A DNA stretch of 64,000 nt. Origin: Cricetomys ansorgei. Its lineage: Eukaryota > Chordata > Mammalia > Rodentia > Nesomyidae. This document shows, piece after piece, positions 1 to 11,084 of the stretch. The DNA is taken from assembly GCA_026225945.1 (NCBI GenBank), contig JAMJFZ010001815.1:3756001-3820000 (forward strand), in the 5' to 3' direction. Within the stretch, counting starts at the first letter, position 1, and each line of letters begins with the position of its first letter. The position numbers and the translations under genes were made by a program. Below the pieces are notes generated by a model. That model was not told the DNA's origin and made no database searches. It saw nothing but the letters and a program-made list of their open reading frames with translations.

Positions 1-1520
1 CCACTCGTTTTCCTCTGCTCACACAGCCACCTTGTGTGGAGACTTGACTGCAGTGTGGAAAGCTGTGTGCACCCATGAATGCCACAGATTCAACTCATCA
101 GACCAAATGGAACGTTCTTACCACCCATTATCACCACCAGCAACAGCCACAGCACGCTGGGCCCAGATCCCAGGCCACGTCTTAAGCCAGTTTTCTCACT
201 TGAGGTCGAATGACTGACTACCTTTTCTTAAACCCTTAATTTTATATAACCCATTTCTTGGAAGGCTGTCAGAGGATCTGGGCTGAGGTACATGCTTTTG
301 GAAAGAGAGGGTGTTTGGTGGATTAGCACAGGGAGGCGAGTGTGTGGCGTTGAGTTATTTCAGGTGCTCCGTTCACTATCAAGTGAGTTCTTCAAATTGC
401 AAGAGCTGCAGATGGATTCTTGGTACAGACACTGGAAACAGTCTGTTATTTGAGGTTAGTCTGTTAACCTGTGGGCTCTGGTAGGATTTAGTCCGTGTTG
501 AGATCGCAGACTTGGAATGTCTGTGAGGAGATGGTGAAGGTTTGAAGGCCAGGGTGAGAGATCACAGGTAAGGATCACAAGGGGATTGTGCATTGGAAGT
601 CCCGCTGTTCCAGACCTTTAGAATTAAATCTGCTTTAACACACAGAGAGGAAGGGCTGTAGGTGTTCCCCAGTCCAACCTACCTATTTCCAGGGCAAGCA
701 ATGGAGCCCCCGCTTCTCAACTGGACCTGCTCAGCATCTGTTTGCTTGGCCATCACAGAGCAGACTGGATCCTGGGCCTCTGGGTCCAGTCAGCATCTTT
801 TCTGTTTCTGCTGCATGTTCCTGTGGGTGCAAACACCACTATACATTCTTCTGCACGTTCGTTCATCTTCCTTTCTTCTCGTGTTCAATCTTAACGCAAG
901 TCCCTCCTTTACACGTATGACTAGAACATGTTTTATCCTCATGGTTGGTACAGAGATTAAAGGCTATAACATGGGTTCAGCAAACAAAACAGAACAGTGA
1001 TGGGACCAGCAGATAGTAAACATGCCTGCTCCACCCATTTCCCTGTGGCCTGCCATCTAGTGTGCCTTGCTGCCTTCTTGCTGACTTTCCAGCAAGCCTT
1101 TCCCTTTCCCTATTATTGCCTCCTTCTTCTTCCTTTCTATTTTCTAATGCAATTGTTTCCTCCTAGCCGGCGGCGCATTCTGTTTTACCCATATCAACTA
1201 CTCAGCCCATCTCCAGCAAGGAGACTAGTATGCTTTTGTTGATCAGCCCAAACTGAAGGGGCAGACAGTTAAGGCTCTGAAACAATAGGTGCCCACATCA
1301 CACTATCATGGACAGATCTCCCTCAGTGATTGGTGGACTGGATTGTGCCCTTCTTTCTGGTGATGGTAACATTTGGAGATTGTCAATGGTAAGCCACCTA
1401 CTGGCCTTGCATTTGGTGGTGTGTTTCTCAATCAATCAATCCAGTTGGTTCTTTTACAAGATGGCTGTGGGTCCCTGTCCAAAAAAAAAAAGACTAACAT
1501 TGCTCTTCTCCAGAGACAAG
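1..1520. other. Unclassified single-copy-like DNA, no gene seen
   Basis: I recognise no interspersed repeat and no supportable gene here. Two plus-strand open frames (662-1000, 112 codons; 997-1242, 81 codons) overlap by one ATGA junction, but they have no recognisable domain and unremarkable composition, so I treat them as chance. A long pyrimidine stretch at about 1085-1165 ends in TCCTAG at 1161-1166 and would make a good splice acceptor, but no matching donor was found nearby. Confidence 0.5.
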
Positions 1521-1524
1521 TGGA

Positions 1525-1600
1525 TTTCTCTGAGTTTGAAGCCAGACTAGTCTACATAGTGAATTCCAAGCTGGCCAGGGATACATAGTGAGTCCCAGCT
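1525..1600 (+). repeat. B1 SINE fragment (3' half)
   Basis: The stretch reads like the right half of a B1 element: a diverged version of the 'gagttcgaggccagcctgg' core, then 'tctacatagtgaattccaag' and 'ggccagggatacatagtgag', followed by an A-rich segment with AAACAAAAC. The left (promoter-containing) half is missing. It is an old, truncated copy. Confidence 0.75.
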
Positions 1601-3300
1601 CACCCAAACAAAACAGAACCCAGGAAAACAAGACTAACAAGAATGATGGGGATGGGGATGCCTGTGGCTGAGGGAGTCCCTGGAGGAGAAAACCTTTGTT
1701 ACCTTCTCAGCATTTCCTCTCTCACTTCTGAAAAATTCCCATCTCAGTCCCACTATTCTTTCCTCTTACTAAAACGAAAGCCAAAAATCTTACAAAAGTA
1801 CTTAAAGCAGTAAGGACGATTCACAAACATAGTTATGTGGTCTGTGTCTTCCAGACTTAAGTGCTTATTTCTTATAGTGTTTGGAGGAAAGACTTCATGG
1901 TAACACTGGGGTGTCAACAGAAGGATGTCCAGGGCAGACCCACTCACCATTGTATACCTAGGAGCACTGTCATGTGAGTGCACTAATTGTCACACTGCAT
2001 GTTACAGCTTTCCTAATTCCATGGGCCTCATGTTTCTGGCATGCTACAGCATCTACTGCTCTGCCCGCCCCTCCAATAGCATTCTGTTTAAGGCCATCCT
2101 AGACACCGAAATAGAAAGTACCATTGTGGACATCTGACAAGCAACAGAACTGTATTTCCTGCTGTTCTAGAGGCAAGGCTCTAGCAGATTAGGGCAGAAA
2201 GTATTCCCAGTTGACCTCAAGTCCTTGTGTCCTCAGAGTAGAAAGATGGCACAGTCCTCTGTGGCTCATATAAGGGCATCATTCCCATTGAAAAGGGTTT
2301 GGTCACTGTGAGTCATGTCTGTAAGGTCGCACGTCCCAGCGTCAATGCTTTGAGGTCTCAGCTTGGAATAGATAATTGACTGCTGACTGAAGGTCCAATG
2401 GAGGGAGGTGACCTTTTCCTTGCTATATCCCTTCTGACATGTCCTAGTGGCAGTGGCAGATGGTGAGTGCCCAAGTAGGATCTATTGCCTATGTTGAGTT
2501 AGACCTTGATCTGAGCTCAACCTGTAGTAATTTGCAGGGAAGAAGCCATCATTTTGATGATTCTTACTACAGGAAATGTTACTTCTCCATGTCACAAACT
2601 ATTTCAATGTAGACTTGCAGCCAAAGCACCGAACTGAGCCTTCATAACTCTTCAGACATCTCTCTTGCCTTTATAGTTTTCCTCTTTCCTTTCCAAGATG
2701 GACTCTTCTCTAGTTCTTTCTCTCAGCTTCATTTCTTTCCCACATAAATTAAAAGGAAAGCCATGAACAGACGAGGAACAACTTCTCAGTTCATTGTTTC
2801 TTCCTAGCTGGGAGGTATGTGAATAATTTTATATTTATCAGCATTTATAAAGTAGGGGAGATGGAGCCAGCCACAGAGAGGACTGTGATAGCTGGAGAGA
2901 AAGGTAAATAGGTGCTGTAGAAATTTTATTCACAAAAATAGACATATTTCAAATTTTAATGAGGAAATACATTTTGTATTCCTAAGTTCAAAGCTAAATA
3001 AAGAGTAGAAGTTACAATATTTGTGGGTTTTACATTTATTAAAGCCAGGATAGACAGCAGTAATAGCATAACTCAATATTTATGATGCAGTCGCTTCTAC
3101 ATAAATATTAAAATGAGACAGTTATCATCAGAACTATTTGTTGTTTATATTTGCTTTCAAATTTTAATGAACACAAATGCGACTTCTGTGGTAAAGTTCA
3201 ATACTTAAAAAACATAACTCATTTGTCCATTAATGAATGTAACTGTGGAACTGTCATGGAAAAATCCGTTTTTAAAAACTAAATAGTGATTTAAGAAGAT
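1601..3300. other. Unclassified AT-rich unique DNA
   Basis: No gene or repeat family was recognised. The part from about 2930 to 3290 is strongly AT-rich and contains a 16-base direct repeat (tttcaaattttaatga) at 2947-2962 and 3155-3170. Short overlapping frames on both strands near 1753-2137 look like chance. Confidence 0.45.
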
Positions 3301-3305
3301 AGGAG

Positions 3306-3465
3306 GCTCTGGAGACAATGGCACACATTTGTAATCGCAGCACTTGGGAGAAGGAGACACTAGAATCAGGAGTTCAAAGTTATCCTCAACTACAAAGTAA
3401 GCTTGGAGACAGCTGGGTTAAATGAAACCATAGCTCAAAATACCAATACAATACTCCCCCAGGTA
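3306..3465 (+). repeat. Old B1-family SINE
   Basis: It has the B1/Alu-type order: a left part with 'ggcacacatttgtaat' and 'gcagcacttgggagaaggag', then 'aggagttcaaagttatcctc' and 'aactacaaagtaagcttgga'. The second half follows the variant seen in older B1/proto-B1 copies. Divergence is high. No clean target-site duplication was identified. Confidence 0.65.
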
Positions 3466-4695
3466 GGGGAAAAGGACTGATTTCTAGGAATATGGGGTAG
3501 ATATACATCTCCTGATTCCTAATACTAATAGCAACCAAATAAAATGGACATCATATTCAAAATAGAAAGTACAAGTGCTCCTCAAGAAAACCAGATTAGT
3601 TCAGACTCTCTTCCCAAAGTCCCAGGAAAACACAAAGGAACAGAAAAGGGTAAGCCTAGCCTGGCTACACAGAAACCTTCCAGTTAATAAATGTTATGTT
3701 CTAAACACAGACATTCAGGGAGATCGTGGTTGTATCTCTCCTGTTGGCAGTGACTGCTATATTACAGGTTATGAAAAGATGCCTCACTCCAGTTGCAGTA
3801 GACAAGGTCAAGGGACTCTGATGTTAATGAATACCCCTGTACTCCCAAGTCGTGATTACCCACTCCAATGTACTATCAACGGAGAGATTTTGGTGTTGAC
3901 TTCCAATACCCTCAACCAAGCACTGAGGAAGCACCTCTACCCAATGGTAACAGGCACTCAGAGTTGGCCAGCATTATATCTGAGCTTTCACTCAACTCAG
4001 CAAGGTGACTCCTCCAACCCTAGTGATGTCATCAGCCTTATGGGAAGTAGTCAATAGCCATCCCTGTCTTCCCAGAAAGGGAAGACCGTTTAGTGTAGAC
4101 AAGGCAGTTTAGTGGCAGATCTCCCAGCGGTAAAATGACTCCTTTGGTGAGTTGGTGGGGGGCAGTAAGAGGTCAGGCTCCCCTTTGCTCACCAGAGCTG
4201 TGCCTGAGGAGGTCTGCAGAAACGTAAGGTTTGAATCAGAGTCTTGTTAACATAACATCCAAAGTTTTAACTGAAGATCTCTTATTGCATGTATCAGAAA
4301 AAGTTATAAATGGAAAGGGAAAAGAAGTCTACCATTCACGAATGCAGAGACGATACATAGGCTGGAATTACTGGATAAGCGTGTGAAAGCCATCAGATAA
4401 GCTTCCACAAGAAGACACAAACATGCTGGAAATAATTGAAGAAAGAAAGCCTCAGCATAAGGAAATGAAGATAGATAAGAACATAACAGATTGTCTTTAG
4501 GTCTGGCAATTGTAATAACCAATAACAAAACCTCAAGCAGTTGGAAAATAACTCAGTGGTGGACTCCTTGCCTGGCTCTGGAGTGAACACAACCATGTAC
4601 ACACACAGAGCAAAACAAAACAATGAAAGACGTTTCCCTCCCCACAAAACAACAAGCAAATAAAAATCTTGTCCACTTAATGAGTAGAACCAAGA
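3466..4695. other. Unclassified DNA with a 160-codon chance frame
   Basis: The longest ATG-to-stop frame of the window (3575-4057, plus strand, 160 codons) lies here. Its translation shows no signal peptide, no membrane segment and no family I recognise, and there are no convincing splice or promoter signals around it. The DNA may be an unrecognised old repeat. I do not annotate a gene. Confidence 0.4.
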
Positions 4696-4699
4696 GTAG

Positions 4700-5332
4700 A
4701 TAAATACGGTAAGAGGAACAATGTCTTCATCCAGTCACCAACAGATATAACTTAAGTTGATGAACAGATGAAAAAAGATGGTGGTCACGTAAGTGTGAAG
4801 TGGAGATCAGGCTCAGGGATATTACAGGTATAAAATATTATTTTTAGAATCTAATAAAGATCATTCTTTGCGTCTTTGAAGTAGTAGAAACATTAGACAT
4901 TATTTTAATAAGTATTTAAATGTTATTAGAATAACTGTTAGATACAATGATATTTCAAAGAACCAGTGAAAATTATTAAAAAATCACTCATTCAAAACAT
5001 TGATTGACCAAAATGGGACTTCAGAAAAATTGTTAGAGTCGCCACAGGAAAGCAGAGGAAAGGACACAAAAGTAAAGAAGCAAAGGTAAGCGAAACATAA
5101 TATGGCAGATTGAAGATGTCCTAAGTAAACAAGTATATTAAATGCAACAGATGTAAATGCAAAATTTAGAAAACAGAGGTTGGTATGCTGAATAAATATA
5201 ACCAAACTATTTGCTGTTTTTAATTTCCTAGAATTGAAACATTACATACGATAATGAAGAGAGGACTGAACTAACAGGATGGAGGAGATATATTATGCAA
5301 ACTTTATTCAATGGAAAGTAGATTTAGATATA
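4700..5332 (+). mobile_element. Old L1 (L1M-like), ORF2 portion, 5' segment
   Basis: This is A-rich, heavily mutated sequence that reads as L1 ORF2-region DNA on the plus strand. It is the first of several collinear pieces (with 5690-6090, 6420-6998 and 7415-9225) that together look like one decayed element. Many stops and indels remove any coding capacity. The left border is uncertain. The piece is interrupted at 5333 by a MaLR LTR. Confidence 0.45.
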
Positions 5333-5689
5333 TGTTTTAGTAAATTTTCAGTTGTTGTGACAAAGCATCATGACCAAGGGAACTTATAATAGAAATCATT
5401 TAATTTGGGGTTCATGCTTTTAGAAGGTTAAAATCGATGACCACCATGGCAGCCAGGGAGCATGGCAGTTGGCGGACAGGCATTGAGCTGAAGGACCAAG
5501 ATAGAGACAGCTAACTGGAAATGGTTTAGGCTTTGGAAACATCAAAGCCCACCCCCAGTAACACAATTCCTCCAATGAGGCCATAACTTTGAATCCTTCC
5601 TAAAAAGTTCCAACTTGGTAGATGGGGCACCAAGCATTTGAATACATGATCCTATAGAAGACATTCTCGTTCAAACCACCACAGTAACA
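5333..5689 (-). mobile_element. ERVL-MaLR solo LTR (ORR1/MT-like)
   Basis: Read on the minus strand this is a MaLR LTR. On the plus strand it starts 'tgttttagt', runs through 'catcatgaccaagg', 'gggttcatgc', 'catggcagccagggagcatg', 'aagcccacccccagtaacac' and 'ttcctccaatgaggcc', and ends 'gttcaaaccaccaca'. These are hallmark blocks of rodent ORR1-type LTRs. It is inserted in the L1 whose pieces flank it on both sides. No internal retroviral region is attached, so it is a solo LTR. The target-site duplication is not clear. Confidence 0.8.
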
Positions 5690-6090
5690 TAATAATCTGA
5701 TAAGTACATTTCAATGCTGAGAAATTTAGCAGGGTGTGAGAAGAACATTGTATACTGGTTAAAAAGTTAAGTATTAATTACCAAAAAGACCAAAATGTAA
5801 ATGCATATGTACCAAAACGCTGTGAAATATGTAGCAGAAACACACATGCAAAATTTTCTGTGGAGACCTTATAACCTGCTCTAGACAGCAAAAATTAGGG
5901 GGAATAATTACAAAGAATAGCAAAGAACTCAAAAATGATACCAACCACATAATCTAATGGATGGATGGTGAAAATGTATGTGAGTTTTCCTAGGAAAATA
6001 GGAAGAAATTCTACTCACCCCAGATAGGGCACTAATGACAGAACAAAGAAACTGTTCCACTGAAGTTCAGTAGAGCAAACCAATGAGTTT
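5690..6090 (+). mobile_element. Old L1 (L1M-like), ORF2 portion, continued
   Basis: This continues the L1 interrupted by the MaLR LTR. The stretch near 5800 ('aatgcatatgtaccaaaac' and what follows) resembles the ORF2 endonuclease-region wording of L1. It is heavily decayed. The right border with the unassigned segment at 6090 is approximate. Confidence 0.45.
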
Positions 6091-6420
6091 AGCATAGTTA
6101 CTTAAAGGAATATGGGGTTAGGGGTTACTTACAGGAAAAAGGATCAAAAATCCCACCTCATGTGGGTGATGATTAACAAAAGCTGCAGTCCTGGGGCTCC
6201 TGTACAACAATGTAGGGAGATCAAGAGGTCAGAGGATTTCCTCTCCCTGATAATTCTTACTGCTTCTATAACCTTGAGGAGGGGTTTTCAGGGTGCTGTA
6301 TGCTTCGAGACCATCCTGAGTCTTGTGAGTTGTTTGCTTCTTGAGCCTTGGAAATTTTGTTTGGCTCCAAAGTCTTAAAGATTCTTCTTCCAGGTTGGAA
6401 TGTTTAAATTCAGAGGAAAT
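6090..6420. other. Unassigned segment within the old L1
   Basis: Some 330 bases do not read as L1, while L1 sequence flanks them on both sides. I do not recognise a SINE or LTR. It is either a small unrecognised insertion or a very diverged L1 part. The two short frames inside it are not supported as genes. Confidence 0.35.
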
Positions 6421-6998
6421 TGCTCTGAAACAAACAATACACAGGGCACAGTATATACTTACTTTTCAAGTGTCCCTGACATATAGATCAAGATCATCAG
6501 TCCATGAAACAAACTTCAAAATTGAGAAAGAGTCAAAAGTATAAAAAAATATGATGCATCCCTTCAAATCAAACTATAAACCAACAACAGAAAAATCTTA
6601 AAAAGCTAGAAACTAAGTGGAAGTTAGTTTCCATCAAGTAATCTCTGGACCAGGGAGCACTTCTCCACATAAAAAATCCAATTGTTAAGTAACAGAAAAA
6701 CAATAAATTACAGCCTGTGTACTGCAACTAAAGTAGTAGAGAGGGTAAAAACTGTAGGAGTAACAGATTAGATAAGAGAAAATGTGTCAAGCCTATAGAT
6801 GACATCACCAAACAGCTCTATAATAATAATAATAATAATAATAGTAATAATAATAGTAATATGGAGTAGCACAAACCCAAAGCAAGTAGAATGGGAATAA
6901 TAAAGATGTGTGCTGACAGATGAAACTAAGAATAGGAACATGCAAAAAGTAAAAGAACAAAGCTGGGACTTTAAAAGATCCGAACAAGATATAGTGCA
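6420..6998 (+). mobile_element. Old L1 (L1M-like), ORF2 reverse-transcriptase-side portion
   Basis: This is plus-strand L1 wording: 'cttttcaagtgtccctgac', 'ccatgaaacaaacttc', and near 6890-6980 the block equivalent to 'aaagatgagagcagaaata...aaaagctggttctttgaaaagat' (here 'aaagctgggactttaaaaga'). This part of ORF2 lies upstream of the reverse-transcriptase active site. Frames are broken. A TAA/TAG microsatellite (6820-6861) has grown inside it. Confidence 0.7.
6820..6861. repeat. (TAA)n microsatellite
   Basis: About 14 trinucleotide units, interrupted twice by TAG. On the minus strand the same tract yields runs of Tyr or Ile codons in short frames, which are artefacts of the repeat. Confidence 0.95.
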
Positions 6999-6999
6999 A

Positions 7000-7414
7000 G
7001 CTGGTCCCTCCGAGCTCCTGGACATTCTAGTTCATTCTAGATAAGCTCTTGGACACTCACCAAGTTATTTCATACTGATTACTTTGTTATCTGCAAGCAG
7101 GTGCATTTTTCTTCCTTTCAGATCAGTGTGAGCCTTTTCCCTCTCTCAGTTTGCTGTGTTGAAGACAGCAGTGAGACCAGATATTCCTTCTTTGTTTCCA
7201 GCCTTAGAGGAGAGCAGCCGGCTGTCTATTCCTGAGTATTTTGTTACTATGGATCTTTCTCAGGTAAGAAGTCACTATGACTCTTTCCTCAGAGTTTATA
7301 ATATACATGGCACTGGATGTGCCTTTCATTTCTTTCAGCATAACTTATATAACTTGCTTTTTGGATATTAACTGAGACCTGAATTCTCGGAACAAAACGG
7401 TCATGGTACACACT
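7000..7414. other. Non-L1-like gap with a possible exon (7122-7263)
   Basis: Between two L1 segments lies DNA I cannot assign with confidence; 7150-7260 may be a very diverged L1 piece in the opposite orientation. It contains a strong acceptor (a pyrimidine run ending TTTCAG at 7121) and a strong donor (CAG|GTAAGA, GT at 7264). These would define a 142-base plus-strand exon. There is no long open frame, so a noncoding transcript is the only plausible reading. Confidence 0.25.
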
Positions 7415-9225
7415 GTTAAAATTCAGTATTAAGAAAATACCCAAGTCAACTAGAAGATGGGATAAAGTATGAGGAGTCATTTGACCAAAGAGAACAGAAA
7501 AATGGCAAACGAGCATGTGTAAACATGTCCAGTAAAACAAACCTTCAGAGAAATATAAACCAAAACCCCAAAGAGCTCACCACACAGAACAACTAAAACA
7601 CAAATGATGGACAGAACACGTGCTGACGAGGGCAGAAAATGACAAAATCTCTGAACACTGCTTCTGGAAAAGTAAAGGCATTCAGTCAGTGACTCTGGAA
7701 AACCAGCAGATTCATAAAAAACCCAAAACGTGTTTCTTGTGTGACCTAGCAATTGCATTTCTAGGTATTTATTCCAGAAATAGAAACCTTTGTTTGTATT
7801 ATCTACCTTCCATGAATGTTCACGACAGTTTTATGTGTAATATTCCTAAACCTGAGACTCCCAAATATTCACCCCAAAGTGCACGCTTAAGCAGCTGTTG
7901 CAAATCCACAGCATGGAATACTACTTAGCAACAAAAAGGACCGATCTGTGGATATAGGCTACAGCTCATAAAGACGTATAAAGCAGAATGCTAAGGAAAG
8001 TAAACAGGCCCTAAATCACGTAATATATGATCTGATTATACAATATTCATGAACTCACAAGTTTATAGGGTCCAAAATTAGATGGTAAGAGCTTTGGGTG
8101 CAATGCTTCCGTTACAGGCACAAGTTCCCACAAAGGATTACTCTGTATACTGACTGTAGTTTCAAGAACACTAATACAGGTCAGGGCAGTCCAAGTGATT
8201 CCCAAATCAATATAGGAAATTTCTGTTGTCTATGGATACCTCTTATAGATTGAAAGTTAAGTCCCTATTACTGAAGACATCACATGCTTAGGACCCAGGA
8301 CTCTGATGATGGGAGCTGAATCTAATCCTGAAAGCTTCCTACTGTGGTATAGCTTCCAGGATACTAGAAAATACTATGAAAGTTGCCAAGAAAGGAAACA
8401 ATTAATTGTTCTACCCACTTGTGACACCTGTGAACCACAACAATGACCAGCATTTATCTCCACAAAGGTGGAATAATGGCACTCACATGTTGGTGGAACC
8501 AACAGCTGTCTGATGGATGTAAGGCCCAATCAACAGGAAGGGCTCATGCCTGGTACTAGAAACCTACCCAACTACCCAGAGCTAGTGCCTAGCATAATCC
8601 CTTAACTATATTCTAAATTTTATCCATATACCCAGAGATTAGTGTAACTATCACCCCTAATCAAAGAAACTTCTCTCTACAGAAAATGGAAACCATCACA
8701 TTAAACAACAGCTGGTCACATTGCAGAGATCAATGGATTGTGAGATCTAGCACTAATGATTACAGCTGTAGCACAGCTCCGGTATCTTTGGTTTAGGAAA
8801 CACTGATAAAGAGGAGGCAGGAAGATTGTAAGAGCCAGAATACCAGGGAGTCTGCTGTGAGATTGTCTCTCGTCAATATTGCTCAAGCATCAAGATCTGA
8901 ACAATGGCAGTATCAATAGACACCGTAACATGGAAGAGGTAAAATCTCACAAGATCCCATCTCAGGACAAAGAACCACAGGCAACTGATGACTATGGAGA
9001 GAGGGGGGATTAGCCTCCCTGATGAGCCACCTTATTGGTTGCCCAGTTCAAAGTGGGCACACAAATAAAATGGACCCAGCAGGTTGTATTTATATTTTTA
9101 TGGATATAAATGTATAATGGTAATAAAGAAAAGGGGCTATCAATTTGAGGGTGAGGGGTGATGTAATTATATTTTAATTAGAAATGTATTTAAAAAAGAA
9201 TATCATGCAAAAACTGTGGGGAAAT
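7415..9225 (+). mobile_element. L1 3' part: ORF2 end and Lx-type 3' UTR
   Basis: 7415-8060 follows the end of L1 ORF2: 'aatggcaaacgagcatgtg', then 'cagagaaatataaaccaaaa', and 'catggaatactacttagcaa' near 7911. 8060-9225 reads as rodent L1 3' UTR: 'taaggcccaatcaacaggaa', 'gctcatgcctggtactag', 'atggacccagcaggttgtat', and a final G-rich then AT-rich end. All frames are broken. With the upstream pieces this makes up to about 4.5 kb of one plus-strand L1, although a join of two L1s of different age is possible. Confidence 0.75.
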
Positions 9226-9600
9226 GGCAGAGCCATGAAATACTAAGGATTTTGAGCATCACCTTTGTGGGAAACCCAGTGAAGGACGTGTAGCAGTATC
9301 TGCACTATTGCTGTATATTTGTAAATCAGTAACTATTGCCAAATGAAAGAAATTAAAAATAAGTAAGATGAAAATATCCTTTTAAGTTTCCCCTCAAATA
9401 GAAGAAACATAGCAATTCTACATGCAAATCTATGATACTTCTTTTCCCTTCCAGAGTTATCACCATAGATTATAATCAAGATGGTCAGATACTGGAGGCT
9501 GACTGAATGACAGGCTGGACCAGAGAATCCTCAGTTCTTAGTTTTGCCAGTTCTCCTTATGAGTTCTGAACGTTCATACTTGTTCGTTCTGCTTTGGTTT
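9226..9600. other. Unclassified AT-rich DNA
   Basis: Unique-looking sequence between the L1 3' end and the candidate exon at 9606. No gene, SINE or LTR was recognised. It ends with a pyrimidine-rich run that could serve as the acceptor tract for that exon. Confidence 0.4.
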
Positions 9601-9605
9601 CACAG

Positions 9606-9817
9606 CAGTAAGGCTACCAACACCGGCTCAAAGACTGGAGGAGGAAGGACCTGCCTCTGCTAAATGCTCTGAGTGTTGAACTTCTAGAAACTAGACCGCC
9701 AGCAACTGAGAGCTCATATCTGCCAGGCAAACCCGGAAACCAGCGCAGCCAGGCCTCTGCTTCAGCTGCACCAGCACTGCTGAGATGCCCGCAGCACCTG
9801 GAACACACCGGCACTTG
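9606..9817 (+). other. Candidate exon (unsupported by transcript data)
   Basis: This 212-base segment is richer in G+C than its flanks. It is bounded by an acceptor-like sequence (TTCTGCTTTGGTTTCACAG, AG at 9604-9605) and a strong donor (CTTG|GTAAGT, GT at 9818). One plus-strand frame is open from 9611 to the TAA that overlaps the donor; the translation has no recognised domain. It could be a noncoding-RNA exon or coincidence. The 7122-7263 candidate upstream is on the same strand. Confidence 0.25.
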
Positions 9818-11080
9818 GTAAGTCTGTTGGATTGTGGCTCCAAGGCTTCACTACCTCTTTGATTCTTCCTTCTTCCACAAAGTCCAGGACGGTTGATAGT
9901 GTTTTTTCCACCTGCAGCAACTCAACAGAACTGAACAGAACCCTCCGAGCTCTGTTTCCACCTGAGGAGAAATTTTGAACTTCAGCGATCAGGACCTTGA
10001 CTTGAATCATACCTTTCTAATTGTGATCCATGTCAGTCTGATCAGACACCAGAGACAACCAACTTAACAGGAGGAAATACTTGCTTGTGCTTATGGTTTG
10101 GGAAATTTCCGCACATGATTGCTTGGTTGTACTGCTTTCAGACCTGATACAGGGCTATCACGACAGAGGGTACCATGGAGTAAAACTCACTTCATCAGAG
10201 CCGGGCACCATCCATCCACAGAGCTTCAGGGTGGGGACCTAGCCTCTAGCACGCAGCTTTGAAGGACACTTCTGAACAGTATAAATATGTACGTTGATTT
10301 TTCTGAGTTCAGGGCCACTTCCCTAGCATAGGGATGAAGGATGTAACTTAGAGCATCACGGGTTCCCATCTCTGCCACATTTTTGCCTATCCAAACAGGA
10401 CTCAGACTGCATGCCCAATTAGTGAATTTTTGAAAACTGCAATAGATTTTCTCCCTGATCAAATAAAATTAGCGCCCAAGGCTGCCATTACAGAGTACCC
10501 TCAGTGAGCGGAGGGGACAGAAGATGACAGCAGTCGGTGTAACTAACCACAGAAAGATCTCTATTGACAAGAGGGACTACCCGGCAATGCCTGCGGCTTC
10601 CGGGAAGTTAACCCTGCATAGGCTTGCCTGTGCAAACTTAAATATATATATACATACATATATATATATATACAGCCGTTATCAAGGTCATGTCATACTT
10701 GGGGAGATATCTGTGCCACCGAGAGAGATATGGCATCTTTAAATTACGGGCAATGTAGATAAAGAGCTGAGGCTCCTCCGCCAAGGTAAAAGTTGTAAAA
10801 CCGGATTGATTTTTGCTGCACCTCGCTAAGGGCTCCCAGGAGCCAGGAGATGCAACGTTGAAATATGATAATTGATAGCTTGAAAAAATATTTCTGAGAA
10901 GTGTTCGGAGGTAGTCTAGAGCCCTGCCTGAGCTTAAGCCGGGCCTCTGCTTCAATGAACCCCAGGGCCAGAGTGACCCAGAGCCAGGAGCAGCTCCTGG
11001 TATGAGCCCCTTGCTCTCCTGCTTGTCTCCCAAGTACTTCTCCATCTAGCTCTGCCACCACTGCCTTCACTGCAGATGCG
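9818..11080. other. Unclassified unique DNA
   Basis: No transposon was recognised. Minus-strand frames of 135 and 108 codons (10638-11045 and 10744-11070) overlap each other in different frames, contain the translated TA microsatellite or start at arbitrary ATGs, and show no family signature. I consider them chance. CpG dinucleotides are somewhat more frequent than in the flanks, but this is not a CpG island. Confidence 0.4.
10640..10673. repeat. (TA)n microsatellite with TACA interruptions
   Basis: An alternating AT tract broken by two ACATAC units. It is translated as Ile/Tyr/His runs in spurious frames on both strands. Confidence 0.9.
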
Positions 11081-11084
11081 GAGA

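Noticed and set aside
662..1242. Two frames overlapping at an ATGA junction, operon-like
   Set aside because: Translational coupling of this kind is bacterial; the surrounding DNA is clearly mammalian and the frames have no known domains.
6820..6861. CRISPR-like or other regularly spaced repeat
   Set aside because: Plain TAA microsatellite; no spacer structure, and the genome is mammalian.
10638..11070. Overlapping minus-strand frames of 135 and 108 codons
   Set aside because: They use different frames over the same DNA, one runs through a TA microsatellite, and neither shows a domain or gene signals.
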